From Anoxynatronum buryatiense (GTDB lineage Bacteria; Bacillota; Clostridia; Peptostreptococcales; Tindalliaceae), in contig NZ_FXUF01000003.1 in the NCBI RefSeq assembly GCF_900182905.1, forward strand, positions 124,001-188,000: a stretch of DNA of 64,000 nucleotides, given 5' to 3'. The notes beneath the pieces were generated by a model. It ran no database searches, was not told the origin of the DNA, and worked only from the letters and a program-made list of their open reading frames with translations. Shown in pieces: positions 57,386 to 64,000 of this stretch (position 1 is its first letter; every line of letters starts with the position of its first letter). A program made the translations under genes and the position numbers.

Positions 57386-58927
57386 TTGGAAGTCATTTTA
57401 GCAAACCATTCTGGTTTCTGTTTTGGTGTTGAAAAAGCAGTTCGCCGAACGACAGAAGAAGTCAATTCAATCGAAGCAGGTGTGCATCCAGTATGCTCCC
57501 TGGGTCCTGTGATTCATAACCAGCAAGTTGTCGAGTCTCTTGAAAAAAAAGGACTCAACACTATCAATGATGTCAGTGAAGCCTCAGAAGGAACTGTCAT
57601 TATCCGTTCCCATGGTGTTGCGAAAGATGTATATGATGTTTTGGAGGCAAAAGGACTGCGTGTTGTTGACACTACTTGTCCTTTTGTGAAAAAGATACAG
57701 ACGATTGTTCAGGCGCGTCACCAGTTGGGTGAAACAGTGATTATAGTGGGCAATTCGGAACACCCTGAAGTTATTGGAATCAATGGCTGGTGCCAAAATA
57801 GAGGTATTATTATTTCTGATGAAAATGACTTGAAAAAGGTACCGGCAGAAGGACCGCTCTGTGTGGTTGCTCAAACAACGTTACCGGTTCAATTGTTTGA
57901 AAAAATCGCTTCAAAACTTACTGAGTTGAATCCACAAACATACGTTCATCACACGATTTGCCTGGCAACACAAGATCGGCAACGTGCGGCTGCGGAACTG
58001 GCGGTACTAGTCTCGGCGATGGTGGTTGTGGGAGGCAGACACAGTTCTAATACTCGCAAGTTATATGAAGTGTGTCAGAATTTTTTGCCAGAAAGCACCT
58101 ATCTGGTGGAAACTCAAACAGATCTTCCAATTGGTAAATTAATTGATGCAGAAAAAATAGGGTTAACCGCAGGAGCATCTACACCGGGTGATGAAATTCA
58201 ATCTATTTATGATACTTTGTGCGGATTAAAAAAAGACCAAATTTACCAAATTGCCATTGATGGACCTGCAGGAGCAGGGAAAAGCACGATTGCAAAACTA
58301 TTGGCATCAAAACTGGCATTTACATATATTGATACTGGAGCTATGTACCGGGCGATCACCTATAAAATTCTCAAACAGTGTATTCCTCTTAATGATGTAC
58401 ATGCGATGATTGCATTGGCAAAGCAGACAGAGATCACAATAGAAAATGAGCACATTTTTTTAGATCAAGAAGACGTAACTGATCTGATTCGATCTGAAAA
58501 AGTGACAAAAGGCGTTTCAACTGTTGCCTCTGTTAAAGAAATCCGCGAAGAAATGGTGCAATTCCAAAAATGCATCTCGCAACATTCACACGTTGTAATG
58601 GATGGAAGAGATATTGGAACAGTGGTGCTTACAGAAGCAGACTTAAAGGTTTTTCTAACTGCTTCTGTGGAAGAAAGAGCTCGCAGGCGTTTTGAAGAAC
58701 TGCGTGAGCAACAGCCAGACGTACAACTGAAAGCCATTGAAGAACAAATAAAACAAAGGGATTATGTTGATGAAAATCGGGAACACGATCCGTTAACTCC
58801 GGCAAATGATGCCGTTCATATAGATTCGACCAGTCTTTCTATTCATGAGGTGGTGGAAAATATCACTCAACTCTTTTGTGAAAAAATTAAAAAGGAATCC
58901 GTGGAGAAATTAGTCGACGGGAGATAA
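57386..58927 (+). CDS. ispH-cmk: Fused HMBPP reductase (IspH) and cytidylate kinase (Cmk)
   Basis: One uninterrupted frame of 513 residues encodes two enzymes. Residues ~1-283 are IspH, the last MEP-pathway enzyme making IPP and DMAPP; the [4Fe-4S] ligands Cys12 (HSGFCFGVEKA), Cys98 (DTTCPFVKK) and Cys192 (HTICLATQDRQ), the catalytic Glu in GNSEHPEV and the SSNTRKLYE motif are all present. Residues ~287-513 are (d)CMP kinase with P-loop IDGPAGAGKST near residue 290 and DTGAMYRAIT, then DGRDIGTVV. The linker is only a few residues. Translation starts at TTG 57386 after AGGAGAGAG. It precedes rpsA, as cmk usually does. Both halves look functional. Confidence 0.94.
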   Translation: MEVILANHSGFCFGVEKAVRRTTEEVNSIEAGVHPVCSLGPVIHNQQVVESLEKKGLNTINDVSEASEGTVIIRSHGVAKDVYDVLEAKGLRVVDTTCPFVKKIQTIVQARHQLGETVIIVGNSEHPEVIGINGWCQNRGIIISDENDLKKVPAEGPLCVVAQTTLPVQLFEKIASKLTELNPQTYVHHTICLATQDRQRAAAELAVLVSAMVVVGGRHSSNTRKLYEVCQNFLPESTYLVETQTDLPIGKLIDAEKIGLTAGASTPGDEIQSIYDTLCGLKKDQIYQIAIDGPAGAGKSTIAKLLASKLAFTYIDTGAMYRAITYKILKQCIPLNDVHAMIALAKQTEITIENEHIFLDQEDVTDLIRSEKVTKGVSTVASVKEIREEMVQFQKCISQHSHVVMDGRDIGTVVLTEADLKVFLTASVEERARRRFEELREQQPDVQLKAIEEQIKQRDYVDENREHDPLTPANDAVHIDSTSLSIHEVVENITQLFCEKIKKESVEKLVDGR

Positions 58928-58975
58928 TAAAATAATTTGATTTTTTTACAAAGAATAGAAGGAATCTGGTGTTTT

Positions 58976-59005
58976 TTGTCGAATAGACAATGGAATCATT
59001 ATGCT
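58976..59005 (+). promoter_or_regulatory. Possible rpsA promoter
   Basis: TTGTCG (58976-58981) and TATGCT (59000-59005) with 18-base spacing; TTGTC also forms a five-base inverted repeat with GACAA (58986-58990). Confidence 0.4.
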
Positions 59006-59040
59006 ACACCTGAAACTATTCAACCATAGGGGGTAATTGA

Positions 59041-60366
59041 ATGAGCACCAACAACGATCAAAATAACGAAATGAATCACCTGATGGAAGAAATTGAAAAA
59101 ACCATGGTTCGCCTGCACAGCGGCGACATTGTAAAGGGCCATGTGATTAGTGTAACCCGGGATGAAGTTACTGTTAACCTGGGCTATAAATCAGACGGTA
59201 TCATTCCACGTGATGAAGTTGCCGGTGAAATTGCTTCTGACCTTCCTGCCCATTTTTCGGTGGGAGATGAAATCGAAGTATGTGTGGTCCAGGTTGATGA
59301 TGGTGATGGCAATGTACTGCTTTCCCGCAAAAAAGTGGATGCAATGAATGAATGGGTTGAGTTGTCAGATGCGAAAGAAAAAGAAGAAACCATCGATGTA
59401 ACTATGAAAGAAGTTGTTCGTGGCGGAATGATTGCGTACTATAAAAATGTGAAATGTTTTATTCCGGCTAGTCAATTATCTGATCGATATGTGGATGATC
59501 TGAATGTATTTGTGGGCCAGCAGTCAAAAGTACGAATTCTTGAAATGGATCGCAGAAGAAGCAAGGTAATTCTTTCGCGCAAAGTAGTAATCCAAGAAGA
59601 AAAAGAGCAAAAAAAGAAGGAGCTCTTGATAACACTCCAAAAGGGTCAAGTTGTCGAAGGCCAGGTAAAACAAATTACTAACTTTGGTGCCTTTGTTGAT
59701 ATTGGAGGTATTGACGGACTTATTCATATCTCTGAGTTATCATGGGGACGTGTTAAACACCCTTCAGATGTTCTCTCAATTGGTCAACAAGTTGACGTCG
59801 AGGTATTGGATTTCGAAGAAAGCAGCGAACGTATTTCACTAAGCCTCAAATCAACTCAACCTGAGCCTTGGAAAGTGGCGGGTGATAAGTATCAGATTGG
59901 TGAAGTCATTGAAGGCGTCGTCGTCCGTCTTGTTGATTTTGGTGCTTTCGTGGAAATCGAACCGGGACTCGATGGTTTGGTGCATATCTCACAAATTAGC
60001 GAAGCTCACGTAGCAAAACCATCGGATGTATTACAGAAAGGTCAAAAAGTACAAGTTAAAATACTCGATGTTAACGTGACCGACCAGCGAATGAGCCTGA
60101 GCATGGCCGCTGTGGAAAAAGACAATAAGGCTGACGAAAGCGTCGGTGAAACAGAAGCAGCGGACAACAATGTCTCAGAAACTGAAGAACAAGCAGTGAC
60201 CATTGGCGATGCTGTTGGTGATGTTTTCAAAGAAGAAGCATTAGAAGATACGGATGAAACGGATGCTGTGAACATGGCGGATGATATTTCTGAAACTGTT
60301 GAAGAAACCGAAGCTGTTGAAGAAACCGAAGCTGTTGAAGAAACCGAAGAGAGCAAGCCAGAATAA
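59041..60366 (+). CDS. rpsA: 30S ribosomal protein S1 homologue (four S1 domains)
   Basis: The 441-residue protein has four S1 RNA-binding repeats, beginning near residues 20 ([20 protein letters not shown]), 115, 200 ([20 protein letters not shown]) and 288 ([20 protein letters not shown]), fewer than the six of E. coli S1, as usual for Firmicutes. After ~residue 365 follows an acidic tail of Glu/Thr/Val repeats encoded by near-perfect DNA repeats. Low-GC S1 homologues bind mRNA and may not be essential ribosomal components. It lies behind ispH-cmk, the conserved cmk-rpsA neighbourhood, and GGGGG precedes the ATG. Confidence 0.93.
   Translation: MSTNNDQNNEMNHLMEEIEKTMVRLHSGDIVKGHVISVTRDEVTVNLGYKSDGIIPRDEVAGEIASDLPAHFSVGDEIEVCVVQVDDGDGNVLLSRKKVDAMNEWVELSDAKEKEETIDVTMKEVVRGGMIAYYKNVKCFIPASQLSDRYVDDLNVFVGQQSKVRILEMDRRRSKVILSRKVVIQEEKEQKKKELLITLQKGQVVEGQVKQITNFGAFVDIGGIDGLIHISELSWGRVKHPSDVLSIGQQVDVEVLDFEESSERISLSLKSTQPEPWKVAGDKYQIGEVIEGVVVRLVDFGAFVEIEPGLDGLVHISQISEAHVAKPSDVLQKGQKVQVKILDVNVTDQRMSLSMAAVEKDNKADESVGETEAADNNVSETEEQAVTIGDAVGDVFKEEALEDTDETDAVNMADDISETVEETEAVEETEAVEETEESKPE
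60298..60351 (+). repeat. 18-bp tandem repeat in the rpsA tail
   Basis: Three consecutive 18-base units (GTTGAAGAAACCGAAGCT; the last ends GAG) encode VEETEA repeats. Copy-number change would alter the acidic tail in frame. Confidence 0.85.
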
Positions 60367-60399
60367 TGTTCTGAACGATGCAGTTAAAGGAGCACCGCA

Positions 60400-61173
60400 A
60401 TGGAAGGTTATGAACAGTTTAAAGAACAGGTATATCGCTTGACTGGTATTGACTTGTCCAGCTATAAGGAACGGCAGATGAAGCGACGGATTGAATCTTT
60501 GATTTCCAGAAACCGGCTGAACTCTTACGATGCTTATCTTAAAGCGTTGCAGAATGATAAACGATTGATGGAAGAATTTATCAATTATTTGACTATCAAC
60601 GTGTCAGAGTTTCGTAGGAATCCACAACAGTGGGATGTTTTGGAGAAAGAAGTTATCCCGTCACTTATGAAAAGCACCAGAAAGTTAAAAATCTGGAGCG
60701 CTGCCTGCTCTACCGGCGAGGAGCCCTATACGCTGGTCATGTTAATGTCCCGTTTTATGCCCTTGACTGAAATTGATATTCTGGCAACAGATATTGATGC
60801 AGGGGCGCTTGAAAAAGCTAATAACGGGATCTATAATAGCAAAGCCGTCAAAAATCTGGACCCTGCAGATGTTCAGCAGTTCTTCGACAAAAATGGGGAT
60901 GCATACCGGATTAAAGACACTGTAAAACGTCAGGTCAATTTCAAAAAACACAATTTGTTAGAGGATGCATATCCTTCGAAGTGTGATTTGATCATTTGCC
61001 GCAATGTGATGATCTACTTTACAGAAGAAACCAAAAGTATCATGTATCATAAATTTCATGATGCATTAAAGCCTAAGGCGGTTCTTTTTGTTGGAAGTAC
61101 CGAGCAGATCATTTTACCAAACCGGTATCACCTGACACCCTTAAAAACTTTTTTTTATCAACGCAGTGATTAG
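60400..61173 (+). CDS. cheR: Chemoreceptor glutamate methyltransferase CheR
   Basis: CheR methylates receptor glutamates, opposing CheB. The 257-residue protein has an N-terminal helical domain (LSSYKERQMKRRIESLISRN), the SAM-binding motif IWSAACSTGEEPYTLVML near residue 97 and CDLIICRNVMIYFTEE near residue 195. It is about 50 kb from the main che operon, following rpsA, and ends at a strong bidirectional terminator. AAAGGAG precedes ATG 60400. Confidence 0.95.
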   Translation: MEGYEQFKEQVYRLTGIDLSSYKERQMKRRIESLISRNRLNSYDAYLKALQNDKRLMEEFINYLTINVSEFRRNPQQWDVLEKEVIPSLMKSTRKLKIWSAACSTGEEPYTLVMLMSRFMPLTEIDILATDIDAGALEKANNGIYNSKAVKNLDPADVQQFFDKNGDAYRIKDTVKRQVNFKKHNLLEDAYPSKCDLIICRNVMIYFTEETKSIMYHKFHDALKPKAVLFVGSTEQIILPNRYHLTPLKTFFYQRSD

Positions 61174-61198
61174 TAGTATCAAAGGTTAGCTTTAAATG

Positions 61199-61240
61199 AA
61201 AAAGCCTGCGTCCTCAGTGTGGAGAGGACACAGGCTTTTT
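61199..61240. terminator. Bidirectional terminator between cheR and the aminotransferase
   Basis: Ten-base outer arms (61199-61208 with 61231-61240), a mismatch, then six-base inner arms (61210-61215 with 61224-61229). A runs at the 5' side and T runs at the 3' side serve both converging genes. Confidence 0.88.
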
Positions 61241-61253
61241 ATAATATTATTCT

Positions 61254-62453
61254 CTATGCAAGGGTATTGCCGGGGTAAGCTTTCAATGCCTTTTGCAAAA
61301 TATCCATCGCCTTTTCCAAATCATTTTCCTTTAGAATATAGGCAATGCGTGCTTCGTCTCTTCCCAGGCCAGGTGTTGCATAAAAGCCTTCTGCGGGGGC
61401 CAGCATAACAGTTGCACCTTGGTCATCAAAATCATTGAGCATCCAAATGACAAATTTTTCCGCATCATCTACAGGCAGTTTAGCAACTACATAGAAAGCA
61501 CCAGCAGGTTTCTTGCAAAACACACCGTGAATTTGATTCAGAGATTTAAATACTGAATCGCGGCGTTTTTGATACTCATGGTTAATATCAGTTAGATAAG
61601 AGTCAGGTGTTTGATACAGCTTGACAGCCCCTATCTGCTCCAGTGTGGGAACGCATAATCGCCCCTGACAAAGTTTTAAAATCTGTTTTATTAATTCTTT
61701 GTTTTTGGATGCCAAGCTTCCGATTCTGGCACCGCAGGCACTGTAGCGCTTTGAAATACTGTCTACAATGATTACCCGATCCTGAATACTTTTTATGTGT
61801 CCAAAGCTTGTATAAGCCAACCCATCATATACGAACTCACGATAAACTTCATCTGCAATGATATAAAGACCATACTCTGCAGCTAATTCTGCAAGCATGT
61901 GAATTTCATCCCTGGTGTAAACAACTCCGGTGGGATTTCCGGGATTTGAAAGCAGGATCGCTTTTGTTTTGGGATTAATCACTTCTTCAATTGCCTGCTT
62001 GGAGGGCAGGTGAAAACCTGTTTCTGCTTGACATGTAATGGGTGATACGCTGACGCTGACCGCAGCACTGAATCCATTATAGTTGGTGTAGAAAGGTTCA
62101 GGAATAAGAATTTCATCTCCAGCATCAGCAACAGCGATAATGGCAAACATAATTGCTTCGGAACCGCCGTTGGTGATTAAAACCTCATCATCTTCAAAAT
62201 AAATGTCATTTTTTTTATAGTAGTCAATGATGGCCTTTATCAGTTCAGGAATTCCCTGGGACAGGGTGTAAGCCAATACCTTTTCATCAAACTGTTTAAT
62301 GGTATCCATGAAACTGGCAGGTGTTTCGATATCAGGTTGACCAATGTTCAAATGAAACACTTTCTTACCCTTCGCTTTTGCTTGTTGTGCATAAGGCACC
62401 AGTTTGCGAATGGGTGATTCCTGCATCCCGGTAATTCTTTTGGAAAACTCCAT
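61254..62453 (-). CDS. Pyridoxal phosphate aminotransferase, class I/II (aspartate type)
   Basis: The ~399-residue fold-type I enzyme contains NIGQPDIETP, the NPGNPTGVVY Asn/Pro motif, IADEVYREFVYDG (the PLP-binding Asp and Tyr), and the Schiff-base Lys in SISKRYSACGARIGSL near residue 236. The Arg that binds the substrate carboxylate is near the C-terminus (EARIAYI). It resembles aspartate/aromatic aminotransferases (AspB-like), but the substrate cannot be fixed from sequence. On the minus strand it starts at 62453, with AGGAGG just upstream; a longer upstream start is less likely. Confidence 0.87.
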   Translation of the reverse strand: MEFSKRITGMQESPIRKLVPYAQQAKAKGKKVFHLNIGQPDIETPASFMDTIKQFDEKVLAYTLSQGIPELIKAIIDYYKKNDIYFEDDEVLITNGGSEAIMFAIIAVADAGDEILIPEPFYTNYNGFSAAVSVSVSPITCQAETGFHLPSKQAIEEVINPKTKAILLSNPGNPTGVVYTRDEIHMLAELAAEYGLYIIADEVYREFVYDGLAYTSFGHIKSIQDRVIIVDSISKRYSACGARIGSLASKNKELIKQILKLCQGRLCVPTLEQIGAVKLYQTPDSYLTDINHEYQKRRDSVFKSLNQIHGVFCKKPAGAFYVVAKLPVDDAEKFVIWMLNDFDDQGATVMLAPAEGFYATPGLGRDEARIAYILKENDLEKAMDILQKALKAYPGNTLA

Positions 62454-62496
62454 CTGATTACCTCCTGTCATTTAAATAATTCAATTGATCACCCTG

Positions 62497-62502
62497 ATTA
62501 TA
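62497..62502 (-). promoter_or_regulatory. Extended -10 of the aminotransferase gene
   Basis: On the minus strand a TATAAT with TG one base upstream (TGTTATAAT) lies ~45 bases before the start codon; no clear -35 was found. Confidence 0.5.
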
Positions 62503-62662
62503 ACACATCCTCTGAAGGGTGTGGGCCTCCGTATTATTTTTTAAAACTTGCATCTATTCAGTTATCTTTGGGATTTGACATCATGTAGACAATATGTCTC
62601 CAACCAATTTCACATGATACAGAAAGAAGAAACTTCTTTATCATGATAAGTGTTGAATGTTA

Positions 62663-62691
62663 TTGCAAAAATGATATCTTTCATATAAAAT
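62663..62691 (+). promoter_or_regulatory. Putative tnaA promoter
   Basis: TTGCAA (62663-62668) and TAAAAT (62686-62691) with 17-base spacing. Two further dyads lie just upstream: seven-base arms at 62623-62639 and an AGACA/TGTCT pair at 62587-62599, candidate regulator sites. The rest of the 360-base divergent interval shows no gene. Confidence 0.55.
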
Positions 62692-62720
62692 GAAATAAAC
62701 TAGAAGTATTTGGGCATTGT

Positions 62721-62761
62721 TTTTTCCGCATTATGGGAATCGTTCCCACAATGCGGAAAAA
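62721..62761 (+). repeat. Long inverted repeat in the tnaA leader
   Basis: Nineteen-base arms (62721-62739 and 62743-62761) pair with a single A-C mismatch around a three-base loop. The 5' arm starts with Ts and the 3' arm ends with As, so it is not shaped as an intrinsic terminator on either strand. It begins ~25 bases after the predicted start of transcription and ends ~40 bases before the tnaA ribosome site. Confidence 0.75.
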
Positions 62762-62815
62762 TGATTGGTTTTAAATGTTGCCAGACGAAATTCAACTTAT
62801 TCAGGAGGATGAAAA

Positions 62816-64000
62816 ATGACAAATTATTACGCTGAACCATTTAAAATTAAAATGGTTGAACCAATCAAAATACTTACCCGGGAAGAACGCGTCAGAAAGA
62901 TCGAGGAAGCGCATTACAACGTTTTTGGTCTTAATTCTGACGATGTTTACATCGACCTTCTTACTGACAGTGGTACTGGGGCCATGAGTGACAAACAGTG
63001 GTCAGGAATGATGGTAGGTGACGAATCTTATTCCGGGTCTCGCAGTTTTCGTCATTTAATGGAATCGGCAAAAGACATTTTCGACTATGCTTTTTTTCAA
63101 CCGGTACATCAAGGCAGGGCTGCTGAAAAGGTAGTGATGCCGATTTTCCTGGAAGAAGGCAAGGTGGCCATTTCCAATATGCACTTCGATACCACACGAG
63201 CACATGTGGAGCTAGCCGGAGCACGGGCCGTGGATTGCGTGATACGTGAAGCGCTGGATACTGTGAGCTACCATCCCTTCAAAGGGAATATGGATACGAA
63301 GCGTATGATCAATCTGATAGAAGAGTATGGGCCTGAAAAAATTGGCATGATCATTATCACTGTGACAAATAACAGTGCAGGTGGACAACCTGTTTCAATG
63401 GCCAATATTCGAGAAACCAGCGAAATTGCCAAATCATTCGATATTCCTGTATGCATTGATGCTGCTCGTTATGCAGAAAATGCGTATTTTATTAAAAAAA
63501 GAGAAGCGGGTTATGAAGATAAATCTATCAAGGATATTGCCCGTGAAATGTTCAGCTATGCGGATTTCTTTACTATGAGCGCCAAAAAGGATGCTATCAT
63601 CAACATGGGCGGATTGATTGGCGTTAAAGATAATGAAGCATTATTTGAAACAATAAAAGCCAGAACGATACCACTGGAAGGATTTATTTCTTATGGTGGT
63701 TTGGCTGGCCGCGATATTGAAGCGATGGCCATTGGATTACAGGAGGGAACAGATTTTGATTACCTGCAATACCGAATTGGGCAGATGGAGTATTTGGCAG
63801 GAAAACTACATGATGCCGGTATTGCTTTCCAATCTCCAGTCGGTGGGCACGCGCTGTTTATTGATGCTAAAAAAATGCTTCCCCACATTCCATATCACCA
63901 ATTTCCTGCACAAACATTAGCACTTGAACTATATATTGAAGCAGGGATTCGATCTTGTGACATCGGTTCCTATATGATGGGAAATCACCCAGACAGTGGG
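62816..64000 (+). CDS. tnaA: Tryptophanase (tryptophan indole-lyase), 3' end beyond the window
   Basis: The frame runs 395 codons from ATG 62816 to the right edge without a stop. The product is a beta-eliminating PLP lyase of the tryptophanase/tyrosine phenol-lyase group: [39 protein letters not shown] [12 protein letters not shown], and PLP Lys in MSAKKDA near residue 258. Substrate-deciding positions favour tryptophanase: HFDTTRAH has Asp where tyrosine phenol-lyase has Thr124, and [10 protein letters not shown] has Ile where that enzyme has its substrate-binding Arg381. The last ~60 residues are missing. CAGGAGG precedes the ATG. The expected reaction gives indole, pyruvate and ammonia from tryptophan. 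Confidence 0.88.
   Translation, partial: MTNYYAEPFKIKMVEPIKILTREERVRKIEEAHYNVFGLNSDDVYIDLLTDSGTGAMSDKQWSGMMVGDESYSGSRSFRHLMESAKDIFDYAFFQPVHQGRAAEKVVMPIFLEEGKVAISNMHFDTTRAHVELAGARAVDCVIREALDTVSYHPFKGNMDTKRMINLIEEYGPEKIGMIIITVTNNSAGGQPVSMANIRETSEIAKSFDIPVCIDAARYAENAYFIKKREAGYEDKSIKDIAREMFSYADFFTMSAKKDAIINMGGLIGVKDNEALFETIKARTIPLEGFISYGGLAGRDIEAMAIGLQEGTDFDYLQYRIGQMEYLAGKLHDAGIAFQSPVGGHALFIDAKKMLPHIPYHQFPAQTLALELYIEAGIRSCDIGSYMMGNHPDSG

Noticed and set aside
60298..60351. Short CRISPR-like repeats
   Set aside because: Contiguous 18-base units without spacers, in frame inside rpsA; this is a coding tandem repeat.
62733..62774. True TnaC leader peptide
   Set aside because: The frame has a Trp-Phe pair but no ribosome site, is inside a stem, and lacks the downstream Asp and Pro of TnaC; kept only as a speculative finding, not annotated as a gene.
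1..64000. tRNA/rRNA genes, insertion sequences, prophage or integrase genes, restriction or defence islands
   Set aside because: None was found by eye; the gene order is conserved chromosomal backbone. A dedicated tRNA or covariance search was not possible.

Overview
The window is a 64-kb piece of a low-to-moderate GC Firmicutes chromosome, almost certainly an anaerobic, motile, spore-forming member of the Clostridia. The evidence is the gene order (late flagellar/chemotaxis operon, then rpsB-tsf-pyrH-frr-uppS-cdsA-dxr-rseP-ispG-polC, then the nusA-infB operon), Gram-positive PolC, SpoVS and an FtsK/SpoIIIE translocase, Shine-Dalgarno sites of the AGGAGG type, frequent TTG starts, and ferredoxin-linked 2-oxoacid oxidoreductase. 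2-oxoacid:ferredoxin oxidoreductase, oxaloacetate decarboxylase alpha subunit, an aspartate-type aminotransferase and tryptophanase suggest an amino-acid fermenter. A relative of Alkaliphilus or Tindallia is possible, but that is a guess.

Layout. Positions 1-10.8 kb hold the distal flagellar/chemotaxis operon: the flhA 3' end, flhF, flhG, a PilZ protein, cheB, cheA, cheW, cheC, cheD, sigD, a FapA-family gene, and two small genes, the second at the place of swrB in Bacillus. From 10.9 to 23.3 kb come translation, nucleotide, isoprenoid and membrane genes (rpsB, tsf, pyrH, frr, uppS, cdsA, dxr, rseP, ispG) and polC. From 23.3 to 35.5 kb runs the nusA operon (rimP, nusA, rnpM, L7Ae-like gene, infB, rbfA, nrnA, truB, ribF), followed by rpsO, pnp and an M16 peptidase gene. 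From 35.5 to 44.5 kb are ftsK/spoIIIE, mnmH (selenium-dependent tRNA modification), rimO, pgsA, recA, rny and spoVS. From 44.6 to 52.5 kb are a PHP phosphoesterase, purB, asnS, an RsuA-type pseudouridine synthase, an unknown gene, mnmM, oadA and surE. From 53 to 57.4 kb are korDABC, an RpiR-type regulator and aroH. From 57.4 to 61.2 kb are an ispH-cmk fusion, rpsA and cheR. The window ends with a minus-strand aminotransferase and a tryptophanase gene cut by the edge.

Nearly everything is on the + strand and tightly packed, with ATGA/TTGA-type stop-start overlaps, so most genes are co-transcribed. Breaks between units are marked by clear intrinsic terminators (after pnp, recA, rny, spoVS, surE, rpiR and between cheR and the aminotransferase) and by recognisable sigma-A promoters (before rpsB, rimP, rpsO, rny, oadA, aroH, purB, tnaA). 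No tRNA, rRNA, CRISPR array, insertion sequence, prophage or integrase was seen.

I did not find a large undescribed system; most of the window is conserved housekeeping synteny. The points worth a second look are local: rny has a perfect ribosome site but no ATG/GTG/TTG in reach; oadA has codon use sharply unlike every neighbour; IspH and cytidylate kinase are fused; pnp has a leader with mutually exclusive hairpins; tnaA has a long hairpin in its leader; an 18-bp-arm inverted repeat precedes korD; and two modifiers of the tRNA wobble uridine (mnmH, mnmM) occur in the same window.
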